NCBI GenBank assembly: GCA_963765705.1
Contig: CAVXXJ010000002.1
Coordinates: forward strand, 142,554 to 206,553
Reading direction: 5' to 3'
DNA from: Gaiellasilicea sp963765705
GTDB lineage: Bacteria > Actinomycetota > Thermoleophilia > Gaiellales > Gaiellaceae
DNA length: 64,000 bases
In this document: positions 55,631 to 64,000 of the stretch, in pieces
Layout: each line of letters opens with the position of its first letter
Numbering within the stretch: the stretch's first letter is position 1
The notes under the pieces: model-generated
What the model was told of the DNA's origin: nothing
What the model saw: only the letters and a program-made list of their open reading frames with translations
Databases searched by the model: none
Translations under genes and position numbers: made by a program

Positions 55631-55658
55631 AGTGCTCTACCAGCTGAGCTACGTCGGC
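55586..55658 (-). tRNA. tRNA-Thr (anticodon CGT)
   Basis: It folds into a complete cloverleaf: acceptor GCCGACG/CGTCGGC, D arm GCTC-AGCTGGTA-GAGC, anticodon stem CTTCA/TGAAG with loop CTCGTAA (anticodon CGT, reading ACG), and T arm CGCGG/CCGCG with TTCGAGT. CCA is not encoded. Its 3' part is repeated 52.8 kb away, so this gene is the likely integration target of the island and remains intact. Confidence 0.95.
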
Positions 55659-55693
55659 GGGGCGCGCTCAGTGTAGCGCCGCGCCCGGGGAGG

Positions 55694-57205
55694 CTACTTG
55701 CCTTTGCCCTTGCCGCCGCGGTTGCTCTTGGCCTCGTCCTTGGTGTTCCCGCCCGAGCCCTGTTCAGCCACGAGGACGGGAGCGGTGTCGACGATCGGAG
55801 CTGGGGCAGCCACGGGCTGCACGACCGGGGCGGCCGGGAGAACCTCGACGACCGGAGTCGGCGTCGGAGCAGTGATCGGCGCCACGGCAAGACGACGCCT
55901 CTCCTCGTCGCGCTTGGCGTTGCCCGCGCCACGGTTCTGCTTCGCGTCACCCGCCGGCACCGCGGGAACCACGGGCTCGGTGACGGGAGAGCGTGAGACG
56001 ACCGACGACGGTTCCGGAGCGCCGATCGACGGCGGCGGCTCGGTGGTGAAGCCCCTGCCCTTCTCGTGCTTGGGCTCGTCGGTGCGGTTGACGGGCTCGG
56101 GCGTCGGCAGCGGTGTCACGTGCTCGTGCTTCGGCTGCTCAGGGGTCGGCGCGGGGAGCGGCACGTGCTCGGCGACCGGCTGCTCGGCGGGCGCGGCCGG
56201 CGCAGTGTGAACCGGCTCTGCGACGGGCTCGAGCGGCTCGTCTACGATCGGAGCGCTGGGAGCCGGGGGCGTGGCGGCTCTGACAGGAGCGGAGCGGGAA
56301 ACGGCCGCGCGAACTGGCTTCTTGTGATCGGGCCTCGAGGTCCCGGCCGTCTGCGGCTTCGACGCGGATCCGGTCGTCCGGACCGGGGTCGACGCGATCG
56401 AGAACGACTTGGTCGGAGCGACGACGGGAGCGGGCGCCGCGATGGTCTTGACGGGCGCGTTGACCGGCGCCCTCGTCTCGGGCTGCGGCGCCACGCTGAC
56501 GGCGGTTCCGGCCGCGGCCGTGACGGCCACGGCTGCAGCGGTCGCCTTGGCGGCGGCGCTGCCTGCCAGCAGCGTCTTCAACGCTGCCGCGACGGTGCCG
56601 AGGTCGAGCGCGTGCAGGGCGCGCCGGAAGCTCTTGCGCTTCGCAGGCTTGACCGAGTCCGGCTGCTCCAGCCCCTGGGCGAGCGAGCGGCGGGCCCGGA
56701 AGATGAGTGTCTCGACAGCGGACTGGGAAACGTCGAGCTCCTCGGCGACCTCGCGATAGGAGAGGCCCTGCCACTCGCGCAGCAGGATCGCGCGGCGCTG
56801 CTGCTCGGGCATCGATGCGAGCGCCTCCTCGATCCCGATCAGCTCGTCGCGCTGGCGGTTCGGGCCGGGGACGATCTCCTCGATCACACCGAAGTCGCTC
56901 GGGCTCTCGATCTTGCCACGGCGCCACGAGGAGCGCCTGCGGGAGAGGCACACGTTCTCGGCGATCTTGTACAGCCACGCCGACTCCGCCTCGGGCACGA
57001 CGCCCCGGCCGAGCGCGCGAAACGCGTTCATGAACGTCGTCTGGACGGCGTCCTCTGCTTCCTCGCGCGAGCCGAGCTGGTGGTGGCAATAGCTCTGGAT
57101 CTTCGCGGCGTGGCGCTCGTAGAGACCCTGCGTCGCCGCCGCCTGAGGAGCGACGCGCGGTGCTTCGACGAGAGAGGCTCGACCTATGGACGGAACTGCA
57201 GCCAA
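55694..57205 (-). CDS. ECF-type RNA polymerase sigma factor with a C-terminal membrane span and extended Pro/Ala tail
   Basis: Residues about 25-190 are an ECF sigma factor: sigma2 (GLYERHAAKIQSYCHHQLGS, AWLYKIAENVCLSRRR) and sigma4 (MPEQQRRAILLREWQGLSYR, EELDVSQSAVETLIFRARRS). An Ala-rich hydrophobic stretch (about 205-240) can span the membrane, and some 260 residues of Pro/Ala/Val/Thr-rich low-complexity sequence follow. The TTG start at 57205 is supported by AAGGA just upstream. A tethered or stress-sensing sigma factor is inferred; no anti-sigma gene is adjacent. It lies outside the island. Confidence 0.82.
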   Translation of the reverse strand: MAAVPSIGRASLVEAPRVAPQAAATQGLYERHAAKIQSYCHHQLGSREEAEDAVQTTFMNAFRALGRGVVPEAESAWLYKIAENVCLSRRRSSWRRGKIESPSDFGVIEEIVPGPNRQRDELIGIEEALASMPEQQRRAILLREWQGLSYREVAEELDVSQSAVETLIFRARRSLAQGLEQPDSVKPAKRKSFRRALHALDLGTVAAALKTLLAGSAAAKATAAAVAVTAAAGTAVSVAPQPETRAPVNAPVKTIAAPAPVVAPTKSFSIASTPVRTTGSASKPQTAGTSRPDHKKPVRAAVSRSAPVRAATPPAPSAPIVDEPLEPVAEPVHTAPAAPAEQPVAEHVPLPAPTPEQPKHEHVTPLPTPEPVNRTDEPKHEKGRGFTTEPPPSIGAPEPSSVVSRSPVTEPVVPAVPAGDAKQNRGAGNAKRDEERRRLAVAPITAPTPTPVVEVLPAAPVVQPVAAPAPIVDTAPVLVAEQGSGGNTKDEAKSNRGGKGKGK

Positions 57206-57329
57206 CCGGATTCCTTACATGGAGGGGTACGACCAGCGTTCCGCCCGAACGCCTAGCTCAGTCTTAGCCTGTCACTACAGGCGCGCAACCCCCTTTGAGG
57301 GATCTTTACACTCCGACAGCAATCTTGAT

Positions 57330-58406
57330 TCAAACGACTAATGCGCTGGAAAACGCCCGCTTCAGCTCGACGAAGAGCGCCTCGAGGGCGAGGCCCGGGT
57401 TGAGATTGAACTCCTCGAGCGTCCGCCAGGCCTCACGCACCAGCTCCGCCGCCGCCTCGGCGTCCGGAGCCCGCTCGCGCGTGCCGTCCTCGCGCAGGAT
57501 GTCGAGCCGGTCCGCGTGGACGACTGCTCGCTCGGCGCCCACGGCGACGACGACCAGGTCGCGGTACCACGACGCGAGCTCCTCGAGCGAGGCGAGCAGC
57601 TCCTCCCGCTCGGCGCCGCGCTGCACGCGGCGCAGGCGCTGTTCCGACTCGCGCGCCGTCAGCTCGATCCGCTCCAGCTCCGTCTCCGCCTGCTCCTTGG
57701 CGGCGACGCCGGCCGCCCTCGCTGCTTCGAGCACCGACGCCGCCGCGTCGGACGGGTCGAGCTCCGGGTCCGCGTACGGCGTGCGCGCGACGCGCAGCAG
57801 CTCCTCACGGCGGCGGCGCGCTTCCGGGTCGAGCAGCCGCTCGGCCCGGTCGAGGCGGCCACCGGACACGCGCGCGAGCGCCTTGGCCTCCGGCTCGGAC
57901 AGCCCCGGCGCGCGCTCGGCGAGCAGGGCGCGGATCACACGCTCGGAGACGCGACGGAACGGGACGAGCTGGCAGCGGGAGCGGATCGTCGGCGGCAGCG
58001 GGCCGAGCTCGTCCGCCACGAGCACGATCACGGCGTACGGAGGCGGCTCCTCGAGATCCTTCAGCAACGCGTCGGCGGCGTCCTCGTTCAGCAGGTGCGC
58101 GTCGGCGATCACGTAGACGCGCCACTCGGCTTCGTACGGACGCATGTGCAGGTCGCGGTGAAGCGCCCGCACCTCGTCGATCCGGATCATCTCGCCGAGC
58201 GCCTCGAGCAGGAAGAGATCGGGATGCGTGCCCGCCAGAACACGGCGCTCGTCGCCGAGTAGCTCGGCCGCGAACGCACGGGCGGCCGCACGCTTGCCGA
58301 CCCCGGCAGGCCCGTGGAAGAGATAGGCGTGAGCCGGCCCCTCCGACACGGCAGCCGAGAGCAGCAGCCGGGCCTGCGGCTGCTCACCCAACGCGCTGAA
58401 GCTCAC
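57330..58406 (-). CDS. holB: DNA polymerase III subunit delta'
   Basis: This 358-aa clamp-loader ATPase-like protein has HAYLFHGPAGVGKRAAARAF (Walker A), DEVRALHRDLHMRPYEAEWR, IADAHLLNEDAADALLKDLE (Walker B region) and the sensor segment PPTIRSRCQLVPFRRV. The GTG start at 58406 overlaps tmk by 23 nt; the tmk-holB pairing is common in bacteria. It is a conserved core gene of the right flank. A longer open frame to 58733 is a shadow of tmk. Confidence 0.9.
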   Translation of the reverse strand: MSFSALGEQPQARLLLSAAVSEGPAHAYLFHGPAGVGKRAAARAFAAELLGDERRVLAGTHPDLFLLEALGEMIRIDEVRALHRDLHMRPYEAEWRVYVIADAHLLNEDAADALLKDLEEPPPYAVIVLVADELGPLPPTIRSRCQLVPFRRVSERVIRALLAERAPGLSEPEAKALARVSGGRLDRAERLLDPEARRRREELLRVARTPYADPELDPSDAAASVLEAARAAGVAAKEQAETELERIELTARESEQRLRRVQRGAEREELLASLEELASWYRDLVVVAVGAERAVVHADRLDILREDGTRERAPDAEAAAELVREAWRTLEEFNLNPGLALEALFVELKRAFSSALVV

Positions 58407-58980
58407 CCTGGATCCTCTCCGCCAACGCGTCCGGGTCGAGCGAGCCGTCGAGAACGACCACGCGCTCCGGGAACAGCGCCGCCAGCTCCTCGTAGCCGGC
58501 GGCGACGCGCTCGTGGAACGCCGCGTCCTCGCGCTCGATCCGGTCGGGCTTGGAGCCGACGCGCGCCGCCGACGTCCCCGGCTCGACCGAGAGCACGAAC
58601 GTGCGGTCGGGCAGGAGCCCGCCGGTCGCGAGCATGTTGACCTCGAGCACCTCGTCGACGCCGAGGCCGCGGCCGATGCCCTGGTAGACGATGGAGCTGT
58701 CGAGGTAGCGGTCGAGCAGCACGTCGGCGCCACGCTCGAGCGCCGGGCGCACGACCTCCGCGACCACCTCGGCTCGAGAGGCGGCGTAGAGCAGCGCCTC
58801 CGCCCAGGGAGTCATCGGCCCGCCGTGGAGGACGAGGTTCCGGATCGCCTCACCGAGCTCGGTCTGGCCGGGCTCCCGCGCGGTCACGACTTCGCGGCCC
58901 TCCGCCTCGAGGGCGGCGCACAGCCGCTCCACCTGCGTCGTCTTGCCGGAGCCGTCCATTCCCTCGAAGGTGACGAACAT
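58384..58980 (-). CDS. tmk: thymidylate kinase
   Basis: This 198-aa dTMP kinase has P-loop FVTFEGMDGSGKTTQVERL, the DR[YF] motif in DVLLDRYLDSSIVYQG, and the lid region RVGSKPDRIEREDAAFH. It converts dTMP to dTDP. ATG at 58980 with GGAG directly upstream. The TATCCT hexamer (58995-58990, minus strand) upstream overlaps the promoter hexamer of the divergent epimerase gene. Confidence 0.93.
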   Translation of the reverse strand: MFVTFEGMDGSGKTTQVERLCAALEAEGREVVTAREPGQTELGEAIRNLVLHGGPMTPWAEALLYAASRAEVVAEVVRPALERGADVLLDRYLDSSIVYQGIGRGLGVDEVLEVNMLATGGLLPDRTFVLSVEPGTSAARVGSKPDRIEREDAAFHERVAAGYEELAALFPERVVVLDGSLDPDALAERIQGELQRVG

Positions 58981-58988
58981 CTCCGCTC

Positions 58989-58994
58989 TAGGAT
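58989..58994 (+). promoter_or_regulatory. candidate leaderless -10 hexamer before the epimerase, overlapping a divergent one
   Basis: TAGGAT ends exactly 6 nt before the GTG at 59001. On the opposite strand the overlapping TATCCT lies 9 nt before the tmk ATG, so the 20-nt gap can hold both divergent promoters. It shows that the motif-to-start spacing is also used outside the island. Confidence 0.5.
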
Positions 58995-59000
58995 ACGGCG

Positions 59001-59900
59001 GTGCGAGCGGCGGTCACCGGAGGAGCGGGCTTCATCGGCTCGCATGTCGTCGACGCGCTGGTCGCGCGCGGCGACGAAGTCCACGTCGTGGACGACTTCT
59101 CCACCGGGCGTCGCGAGAACGTCACCGCTGCGACCGTGCACGAGCACGACATCCGCGAGCCTCTCCTGAGCCTGTTCGACGCGATCCGGCCCGAGCTCGT
59201 CGTCCACCTGGCTGCACAGGCCGACGTCGGGACCTCGGTCGCGCAACCCGTGCTCGACGCCGAGGTGAACGTCCTCGGCACGCTGAACGTCCTCGAGGCA
59301 GCCCGTCCGCACGATGCGCAGCTCGTCTTCAGCTCCACGGGCGGCGCCATCTACGGCGAGTGCGCCCGACCGGCGCGCGAGGACGACGAGCGCCGGCCGC
59401 TCTCTCCCTACGGCACCGCGAAGCTCGCGGCCGAGGAGTACCTCGGCATGTGGAATCGCCTCTACGGGAGCAGCCACGTCGTGCTCCGGTTCGCGAACGT
59501 GTACGGGCCGCGGCAGCTCCCGAAGCTCGAGGGCGGCGTCGTCGCAATCTTCATGGACCGGCTGCGAGCAGGCGAGCAGGTGACGATCTTCGGCGACGGC
59601 GGCCAGACGCGCGACTTCGTCTACGTCGGCGACGTCGTCGCGGCGATCCTGGCCGCGGTCGGACGGGACGGCGGCATCTTCAACGTCGGCACGGGCACGG
59701 AGACGTCCGTGACCGATCTTTTCGCCGCGACGTGCCGCACCGCAGGAGTCGAGGCCGACGCGCGCTATGCGCCTGCCCGCACGGGCGACGTGCGCCGCAG
59801 CGTGCTCGACGTCTCCCACAGCGAGAGCGAGCTCGGCTGGCGCGCACTGTCGTCGCTCGACGACGGTCTGCGCACGACCTGGGAATCCGGCTCCGGGTAG
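59001..59900 (+). CDS. NAD-dependent nucleotide-sugar epimerase/dehydratase (GalE-like)
   Basis: This 299-aa extended SDR has AAVTGGAGFIGSHVVDAL (NAD-binding), VVHLAAQADVGTSVAQP, active-site segments FSSTGGAIYG and YGTAKLAAEEYL (Tyr-x-x-x-Lys), and RFANVYGPRQLP. It likely makes a nucleotide sugar for envelope glycans, in line with the mannosyltransferase and ligase genes that follow. GTG start at 59001. Confidence 0.87.
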   Translation: MRAAVTGGAGFIGSHVVDALVARGDEVHVVDDFSTGRRENVTAATVHEHDIREPLLSLFDAIRPELVVHLAAQADVGTSVAQPVLDAEVNVLGTLNVLEAARPHDAQLVFSSTGGAIYGECARPAREDDERRPLSPYGTAKLAAEEYLGMWNRLYGSSHVVLRFANVYGPRQLPKLEGGVVAIFMDRLRAGEQVTIFGDGGQTRDFVYVGDVVAAILAAVGRDGGIFNVGTGTETSVTDLFAATCRTAGVEADARYAPARTGDVRRSVLDVSHSESELGWRALSSLDDGLRTTWESGSG

Positions 59901-59904
59901 CCCG

Positions 59905-61074
59905 GTGTTCCGCGACCGCAGGCTGAGAGGCCTCGTCCTGACGTTCGTCGCGATCCGCGTCGCCTTCCTGCTCGGCGCCGCAGCCTCGCTCGTCTGGGCG
60001 CCGGCTCCGGAGCGCCGGCTGATCGGAGCCGCCTACGGCCCCTGGAGCGACTTCGTCTTCCGCACCTTCTCCCAGTGGGACGCCCGCTGGTTCCTCCAGA
60101 TCGCGATGAACGGCTACGAGGAGGTGCCGCAGGCCGCCGCGTTCTTCCCGGTCTACCCCGCCGTCGTGCACGGCCTCGCGTGGGCGACGGGGTCGATCCT
60201 CGTCGCCGGCGTGCTCCTCTCGCTGGCGTCGAGCGCAGTCGCGGCCTGGGTGCTCGCGCAGATCGCCCGCCCGCTGCTCGGCGAGCGCGGCGCCCACGAC
60301 GCGGTGCTCTACCTGGCGCTGTTCCCCGTCGGCTTCGTCTTCGCAGCGCTCTACTCGGAGGGCCTCTTCCTCGCCTTCGCGGCAGGCTCGTTCTTCGCGG
60401 CGACGCGGGGGAAGCCGGTCGTCGCGGGCGTGCTCGGCGGGCTTGCGGTCGGGACGCGCCTGCTCGGCCTGGCCCTCCTCCCCGCACTCGCGCTCCTCCT
60501 CTGGCGCGGCCCCGCTCCACGCTCGCTGGCGCGCCTGGCGCCGCTCCTGCTCCTGCCCGCCGCGGTCGGCCTCTACGCGCTCTACCTCGATGCGACGATC
60601 GGCGACCCGTGGGCGTTCACGAACGCCCAGGCCGACTGGAATCGAGACGCCTCGCTGCTCGGCCCGTTGCAGGGGATCAAGGACGCGGTGCTCTCGGCCG
60701 GCCACGGCGCGCGCGACCTGCTCGACCTGCCGGCGGCCGGGCCGGGCCACGACCAGCGCGTCGGGCTGTGGAATCTCTCCCACCTCGGGCTGCTCGTCGC
60801 CGCCGTCTGGCTGACCTGGGTCGCCTGGCGGCGTCTCGGCGCAGCCTTCGGCGCGTACTCGGCCGCCACGCTCGTGATCGCACTCTCGGCGCCGGCGGAG
60901 GGATTCCCGCTCGTCAGCCTCCCGCGCTTCCTGCTCACCGACTTCCCGCTCTTCCTCGCCCTCGCCTCGCTGACGGTCGAGCGGCCGAGGGCCCGGGACG
61001 GGGTGATCGCCGCGTTCGCGGCCCTCGGCGCGGTCGCCGCGGCGGCGTTCGCACGGGGGATCTGGATCGCCTAG
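59905..61074 (+). CDS. PIG-V family mannosyltransferase-like membrane protein
   Basis: This 389-aa polytopic membrane protein begins at GTG 59905, 5 nt after the epimerase stop. An early luminal loop carries FSQWDARWFLQIAMNGYEEV (the Trp-Asp-x-x-Trp-[FY] catalytic element of PIG-V/GT-C enzymes), then FFPVYPAVVHGLAW. About ten hydrophobic helices follow. GT-C enzymes use lipid-linked sugars to mannosylate outside the membrane. Its acceptor is unknown. Confidence 0.82.
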   Translation: MFRDRRLRGLVLTFVAIRVAFLLGAAASLVWAPAPERRLIGAAYGPWSDFVFRTFSQWDARWFLQIAMNGYEEVPQAAAFFPVYPAVVHGLAWATGSILVAGVLLSLASSAVAAWVLAQIARPLLGERGAHDAVLYLALFPVGFVFAALYSEGLFLAFAAGSFFAATRGKPVVAGVLGGLAVGTRLLGLALLPALALLLWRGPAPRSLARLAPLLLLPAAVGLYALYLDATIGDPWAFTNAQADWNRDASLLGPLQGIKDAVLSAGHGARDLLDLPAAGPGHDQRVGLWNLSHLGLLVAAVWLTWVAWRRLGAAFGAYSAATLVIALSAPAEGFPLVSLPRFLLTDFPLFLALASLTVERPRARDGVIAAFAALGAVAAAAFARGIWIA

Positions 61075-61113
61075 TAGGAGGAGCGGGGGGCGATAGGCCG
61101 AATCTAGGCGGCC

Positions 61114-61620
61114 GTGGAGCACTCCCTTCCCCAGGTCGGCTCACCGTGGCGCACGGCGACGCTCGTGGCGTCCGCCGTCGCGGCGGCGGAGCTCGTGATT
61201 CTGATCGTCATCGGCGTCGCTCTCCTGGCCGAGCCGGTCTCCCAGCACGTGCGCCAGGCCGCCGAGGCGAAGGTCTTCGCACCGGTGAAGCCTGAGCCGA
61301 AGCCCCGCGCTGCCACGCCGGTGAGCAAGCCGAAGCTCTCGCGCGCGCAGACGTCGGTGATCGTCCTCAACGGCAGCGGCCGCTCGGGCGCAGCAGCTGC
61401 GACGGCCGCGCGCGTTCGCGGCGTCGGCTACACGATCGGCTCTGTCGGCAACGCGCCGCGCAGCGACTTCGCCCGCACGATCGTGATGTTCCGTCCCGGC
61501 TACCGCGCCGAGGCCGCGCGGCTCGCCGCCGACCTGAAGGTGAAGATCGTCGGCCCGCTCGACGGCCTGCGCGGGTCGGACCTGCTCGGGGCGCACCTCG
61601 CCCTGATCGTCGGTTCCTAG
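61114..61620 (+). CDS. LytR C-terminal-domain (LytR_C) membrane protein
   Basis: This 168-aa protein has one N-terminal transmembrane helix (LVASAVAAAELVILIVIGVA), a Pro/Lys linker, then the LytR_C fold: SVIVLNGSGRSGAAAATAAR, YTIGSVGNAPRSDFARTIVM and a final VGPLDGLRGSDLLGAHLALI. LytR_C domains occur alone or at the end of LytR-CpsA-Psr wall-polymer ligases. The GTG start at 61114 has no clear ribosome binding site. The end overlaps the convergent ligase gene by 4 nt. Confidence 0.82.
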   Translation: MEHSLPQVGSPWRTATLVASAVAAAELVILIVIGVALLAEPVSQHVRQAAEAKVFAPVKPEPKPRAATPVSKPKLSRAQTSVIVLNGSGRSGAAAATAARVRGVGYTIGSVGNAPRSDFARTIVMFRPGYRAEAARLAADLKVKIVGPLDGLRGSDLLGAHLALIVGS

Positions 61621-63509
61621 CAGTTGCCGTCGTTCACCCACGTGCGCGCCTGGTCGAGCGGTCCGTCCTCGACCCAGTGGCGGCCCGCGGGATCGAGCGT
61701 GTACGCCTCGTTCAGGTGGACGTACGCCGAACAGCGGTAGCCGACCTGGAACTCGAAGAGACCGAGCTCGTACCAGGCCTCCGGATTCTCCGGTTGCAGC
61801 CGCGCCGCATCCCCGTAGGTCGCGAGGGCGGCGTTGGCGTCGCCGCGCCGCTCCTCCACGCGCGCACGGGCGAAGAGCGGAGCCAGCGAGACCGGGTCGA
61901 GTGACCGCGCCCGCTCGGCCGCGTCCTCTGCAGCGACGAAGTCGCGGCGGTCGAGCGCTTCCCCCACGTCGCGGACGCTCCGCTCGGCCAGCCAGGGGGT
62001 GACGACGGAGACTGCGGCTGCGATTGCCATGGCCAGAGCAGCGGCCGCGACCAGCGGACGGGTGCCGGTGCGCACCGGCCGTCCGGCGGCGGCGAGAACA
62101 CCGGCCGCGAGGAACGCCGGCCCCGTCACCGCGACGAAGTCCCAGCTGTAGTCGACGAGGGCGTGCGCGAGCCAGAGCGCGAGCGCGACCGACAGGGCCG
62201 CCGCGGCGTCCCGCTCCCCACCCTCGAGCCGCCGGCGCGCCCCGAGCGCAGCCGCGGCGGCGGCAGCGACGATCGCGGCCACGAGCGCCAGGCCGACGAG
62301 CCCCATCCCGGCAAGGAATTGCAGCGGCACGCTATGCGGCTGCGTCACCGGTGCGGCCGTCTCGCGGTAGCGCTTCCGGGCGACCTCGAAGCTGTTCGCG
62401 CCGGCGCCGACCAACGGATCGGCCCTGAAGATGTCCCACGCCTCGCCCCACCAGTCGAGCCGGTTGTTCGAGCTGAGGCTGCCGAGACGACCCGGATCGT
62501 TCTGGACCTCGCCGCCGCGGAACTCGTCCGCGATCCGGCCTGCGTTCGCGATCGCCGCAACGGTCACGGCGAGCAGCGCGACGGCGGCCAGCCCCGCGAG
62601 CGTGCGGCCGACGACGCGCCGGGTGGCCGGAGCCAGCGCCCGGCGTGCCAGCTCGAGCGCTGCGAGGGCGACCACCAGGGCGCCGGCGAGCAGCAGCACG
62701 CCGAGCCAGGCGCCGTCGGCGACGCGGTCGGCACGTGGGTAGCCGTCGTCCACGAGCGCCGGGCGGCTGAACGCCCATGCCGCCACAGCCGCACCGGGCA
62801 CCATCGCCGCGAGCGCGAGCAGCGCAGCTCCCAGACGGTCGCGACCGAGCCAGAGCCAGAGCGCGACACCGAGCACCGCGGCGCCGACGCCGGCCCGGGA
62901 GGCTGCCAGGAGCACCGCGACGGTCGCCGCGTAGGCGAGCACGGCTCCGCCCGCGACGACGGTGCGCGACCGGGCGGCGACCGCCAGCTGGAGCGCAAGG
63001 ACGAGCAGCATGTCGGCAGCGAGCGCGAGGGCGTTCCAGTAGCCGATCGGGTCGCGCAGGCGCGCTGTCCGTCCACCGTCGGGGAAGAGCCCCGGGATCG
63101 CCTTGCCGGCAAGCGCCCAGACGACCGCCGCACCGAGCGCCGTGACCAGCACGGCGGCCGCCCAGCGACAGGCCTGCTGGCCGCTCGCGGCGAGCAGGAG
63201 CCCGACGGCGAGGAACGCTGCGAGGACGAGCGTCCGATCGAGCTCGGCCCATGAACGGTCCGGCGCAACCGACCACGCGAGCGAGAGCCCGGCCCACGCC
63301 GCGGTCGCGAGCAACACGCCGAGCAGTGCAGTCCCGCCACCTGGCTGCGGCGCCCGCCCGGCGAGCGCCAGTGCGCTCCAGCCACCCGCAGCCAGCAGCA
63401 CCGCGAGCGCCGTCCAGACCGAGTCGCCTGCGAAGAGCGCGGCCAGCAACGTCACGGTCGCGACCGACACCGCCACTCCGGGCCTCCGCATCGGGCGCCA
63501 AGCTACCAT
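61617..63509 (-). CDS. O-antigen ligase-like membrane protein with C-terminal TPR
   Basis: This 630-aa protein has about 12 hydrophobic segments. The large loop characteristic of the Wzy_C/O-antigen ligase family includes NNRLDWWGEAWDIFRADPLV and GAGANSFEVARKRY, followed by a His segment VTQPHSVPLQFLAGMG. The C-terminal roughly 130 residues hold tetratricopeptide-like repeats (FVAAEDAAERARSLDPVSLA, GDAARLQPENPEAWYELGLF). It probably joins or polymerises surface glycans. ATG 63509 or the Met at 63491 may be the start. Confidence 0.85.
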   Translation of the reverse strand: MVAWRPMRRPGVAVSVATVTLLAALFAGDSVWTALAVLLAAGGWSALALAGRAPQPGGGTALLGVLLATAAWAGLSLAWSVAPDRSWAELDRTLVLAAFLAVGLLLAASGQQACRWAAAVLVTALGAAVVWALAGKAIPGLFPDGGRTARLRDPIGYWNALALAADMLLVLALQLAVAARSRTVVAGGAVLAYAATVAVLLAASRAGVGAAVLGVALWLWLGRDRLGAALLALAAMVPGAAVAAWAFSRPALVDDGYPRADRVADGAWLGVLLLAGALVVALAALELARRALAPATRRVVGRTLAGLAAVALLAVTVAAIANAGRIADEFRGGEVQNDPGRLGSLSSNNRLDWWGEAWDIFRADPLVGAGANSFEVARKRYRETAAPVTQPHSVPLQFLAGMGLVGLALVAAIVAAAAAAALGARRRLEGGERDAAAALSVALALWLAHALVDYSWDFVAVTGPAFLAAGVLAAAGRPVRTGTRPLVAAAALAMAIAAAVSVVTPWLAERSVRDVGEALDRRDFVAAEDAAERARSLDPVSLAPLFARARVEERRGDANAALATYGDAARLQPENPEAWYELGLFEFQVGYRCSAYVHLNEAYTLDPAGRHWVEDGPLDQARTWVNDGNC

Positions 63510-63650
63510 GCACCCCGAACCCCCGGCCCGTACCCAGGTAGCCTTACAAAGCGTTTACCTGACGTTCACCCGGGCATCAACGCCGTCCGAGAGACTCTGC
63601 AAGATTGCCCGCACCTGAGCGGGCGACAGTCCCGTGAAGCGCCCCCTGAT

Positions 63651-64000
63651 TTGATCCCCGCCACCCGCCACCAGCCGTCGAGGCGCGTCGTTCGCGCCGC
63701 CTTCGTGCTGGCCGCGTTCGTCTCGCTGGTCCTCGCGATCGCGCCGGCGGCGAGCGCCGCTCCGCCCTGCGGCCGCCAGGTGATCGACGACTGGTGGGAC
63801 AACGGCCGCATCGACGGCACCTACGCGGACCATTGCTATGACGACGCGATCGAGAGCCTGCCGCGCGACGTGCGCGACTACTCGAGCGCCCAGGAGGACA
63901 TCACGCGGGCACTCCAGGCGAAGCTCCGCGGCGAGGAATCTCCGCCCGCGCGGACGGATCCGACGCCGAACGACGACGAGCCCGACAAGTCGCAGCCGCC
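63651..64000 (+). CDS. secreted protein, C-terminus beyond window
   Basis: The frame is open to the right window edge. A TTG at 63651 is the likely start; no Shine-Dalgarno sequence is clear. The N-terminus is basic followed by AAFVLAAFVSLVLAIAPAAS and an Ala-Ser-Ala-Ala cleavage-like site, that is, a signal peptide. The mature part has two Cys (PPCGRQVIDDWWDNG, DHCYDDAIESL) and an acidic Pro-rich stretch at the edge. Family not recognised. Confidence 0.6.
   Translation, partial: MIPATRHQPSRRVVRAAFVLAAFVSLVLAIAPAASAAPPCGRQVIDDWWDNGRIDGTYADHCYDDAIESLPRDVRDYSSAQEDITRALQAKLRGEESPPARTDPTPNDDEPDKSQP

Noticed and set aside
63607..63624. A 6-bp hairpin upstream of the last gene considered as a riboswitch
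   Set aside because: It is too short, with no conserved riboswitch core; the surrounding bases match no class I recognise.

Overview
The window is GC-rich DNA with frequent GTG/TTG starts and genes packed with 1-4 nt stop/start overlaps. It suggests an actinobacterium, and the conserved flank (thymidylate kinase, DNA polymerase III delta', PIG-V mannosyltransferase, LytR_C and O-antigen-ligase-like proteins) fits a deep-branching class such as Thermoleophilia. That placement is inference; no rRNA is present.

Layout. (1) 1-2770, left flank: a collagen-repeat surface protein cut by the window edge and a secreted LVIVD beta-propeller with an apparent 1-nt frameshift. (2) 2770-55630, a putative 52.8-kb genomic island. 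It is bounded by a perfect 46-bp direct repeat whose right copy is the 3' part of an intact tRNA-Thr(CGT) gene; an excisionase-like gene sits beside the tRNA but no integrase was found. (3) 55694-64000, right flank of housekeeping and envelope genes.

Inside the island, 5.3-24.8 kb is a nonribosomal peptide cluster. A minus-strand operon encodes a fatty-acyl-AMP ligase, a carrier protein, an NRPS reading T-Cy-A-T-Cy-A-T (split by an apparent frameshift), an NRPS reading docking-Cy-A(MT)-T-TE-like, a saccharopine-dehydrogenase-like reductase, a thiazolinyl imine reductase and a type II thioesterase. This resembles the pyochelin, yersiniabactin and coelibactin logic and predicts up to three cysteine-derived (methyl)thiazoline/thiazolidine rings. 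A methyltransferase and an O-carbamoyltransferase converge on it. From 24.8 to 46 kb is an unusually rich set of tailoring genes: aldo/keto reductase, LLM flavin monooxygenase, four P450s, a salicylate-type aryl-AMP ligase, a phosphopantetheinyl transferase, three O-methyltransferase paralogues, two other methyltransferases, a stand-alone condensation domain, an acyl-CoA-dehydrogenase-like enzyme, a ferritin-like diiron protein and a Fes-like esterase. Two paralogous double-VOC proteins bracket the cluster. The right part of the island holds an SsuABC/TauABC-type importer with two different permeases, then carA and a carB lacking its C-terminal allosteric domain.

Reading: a horizontally acquired pathway for a heavily tailored, probably metal-binding thiazoline compound. 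The most unusual points are two alternative starter-activating enzymes, a TE-like domain without its nucleophilic serine, a P450 without the conserved acid-alcohol pair, O-methyltransferases without the catalytic histidine, a possible dedicated supply of carbamoyl phosphate, and a repeated TANNNT-like hexamer exactly 6 nt before several start codons (apparent leaderless promoters).
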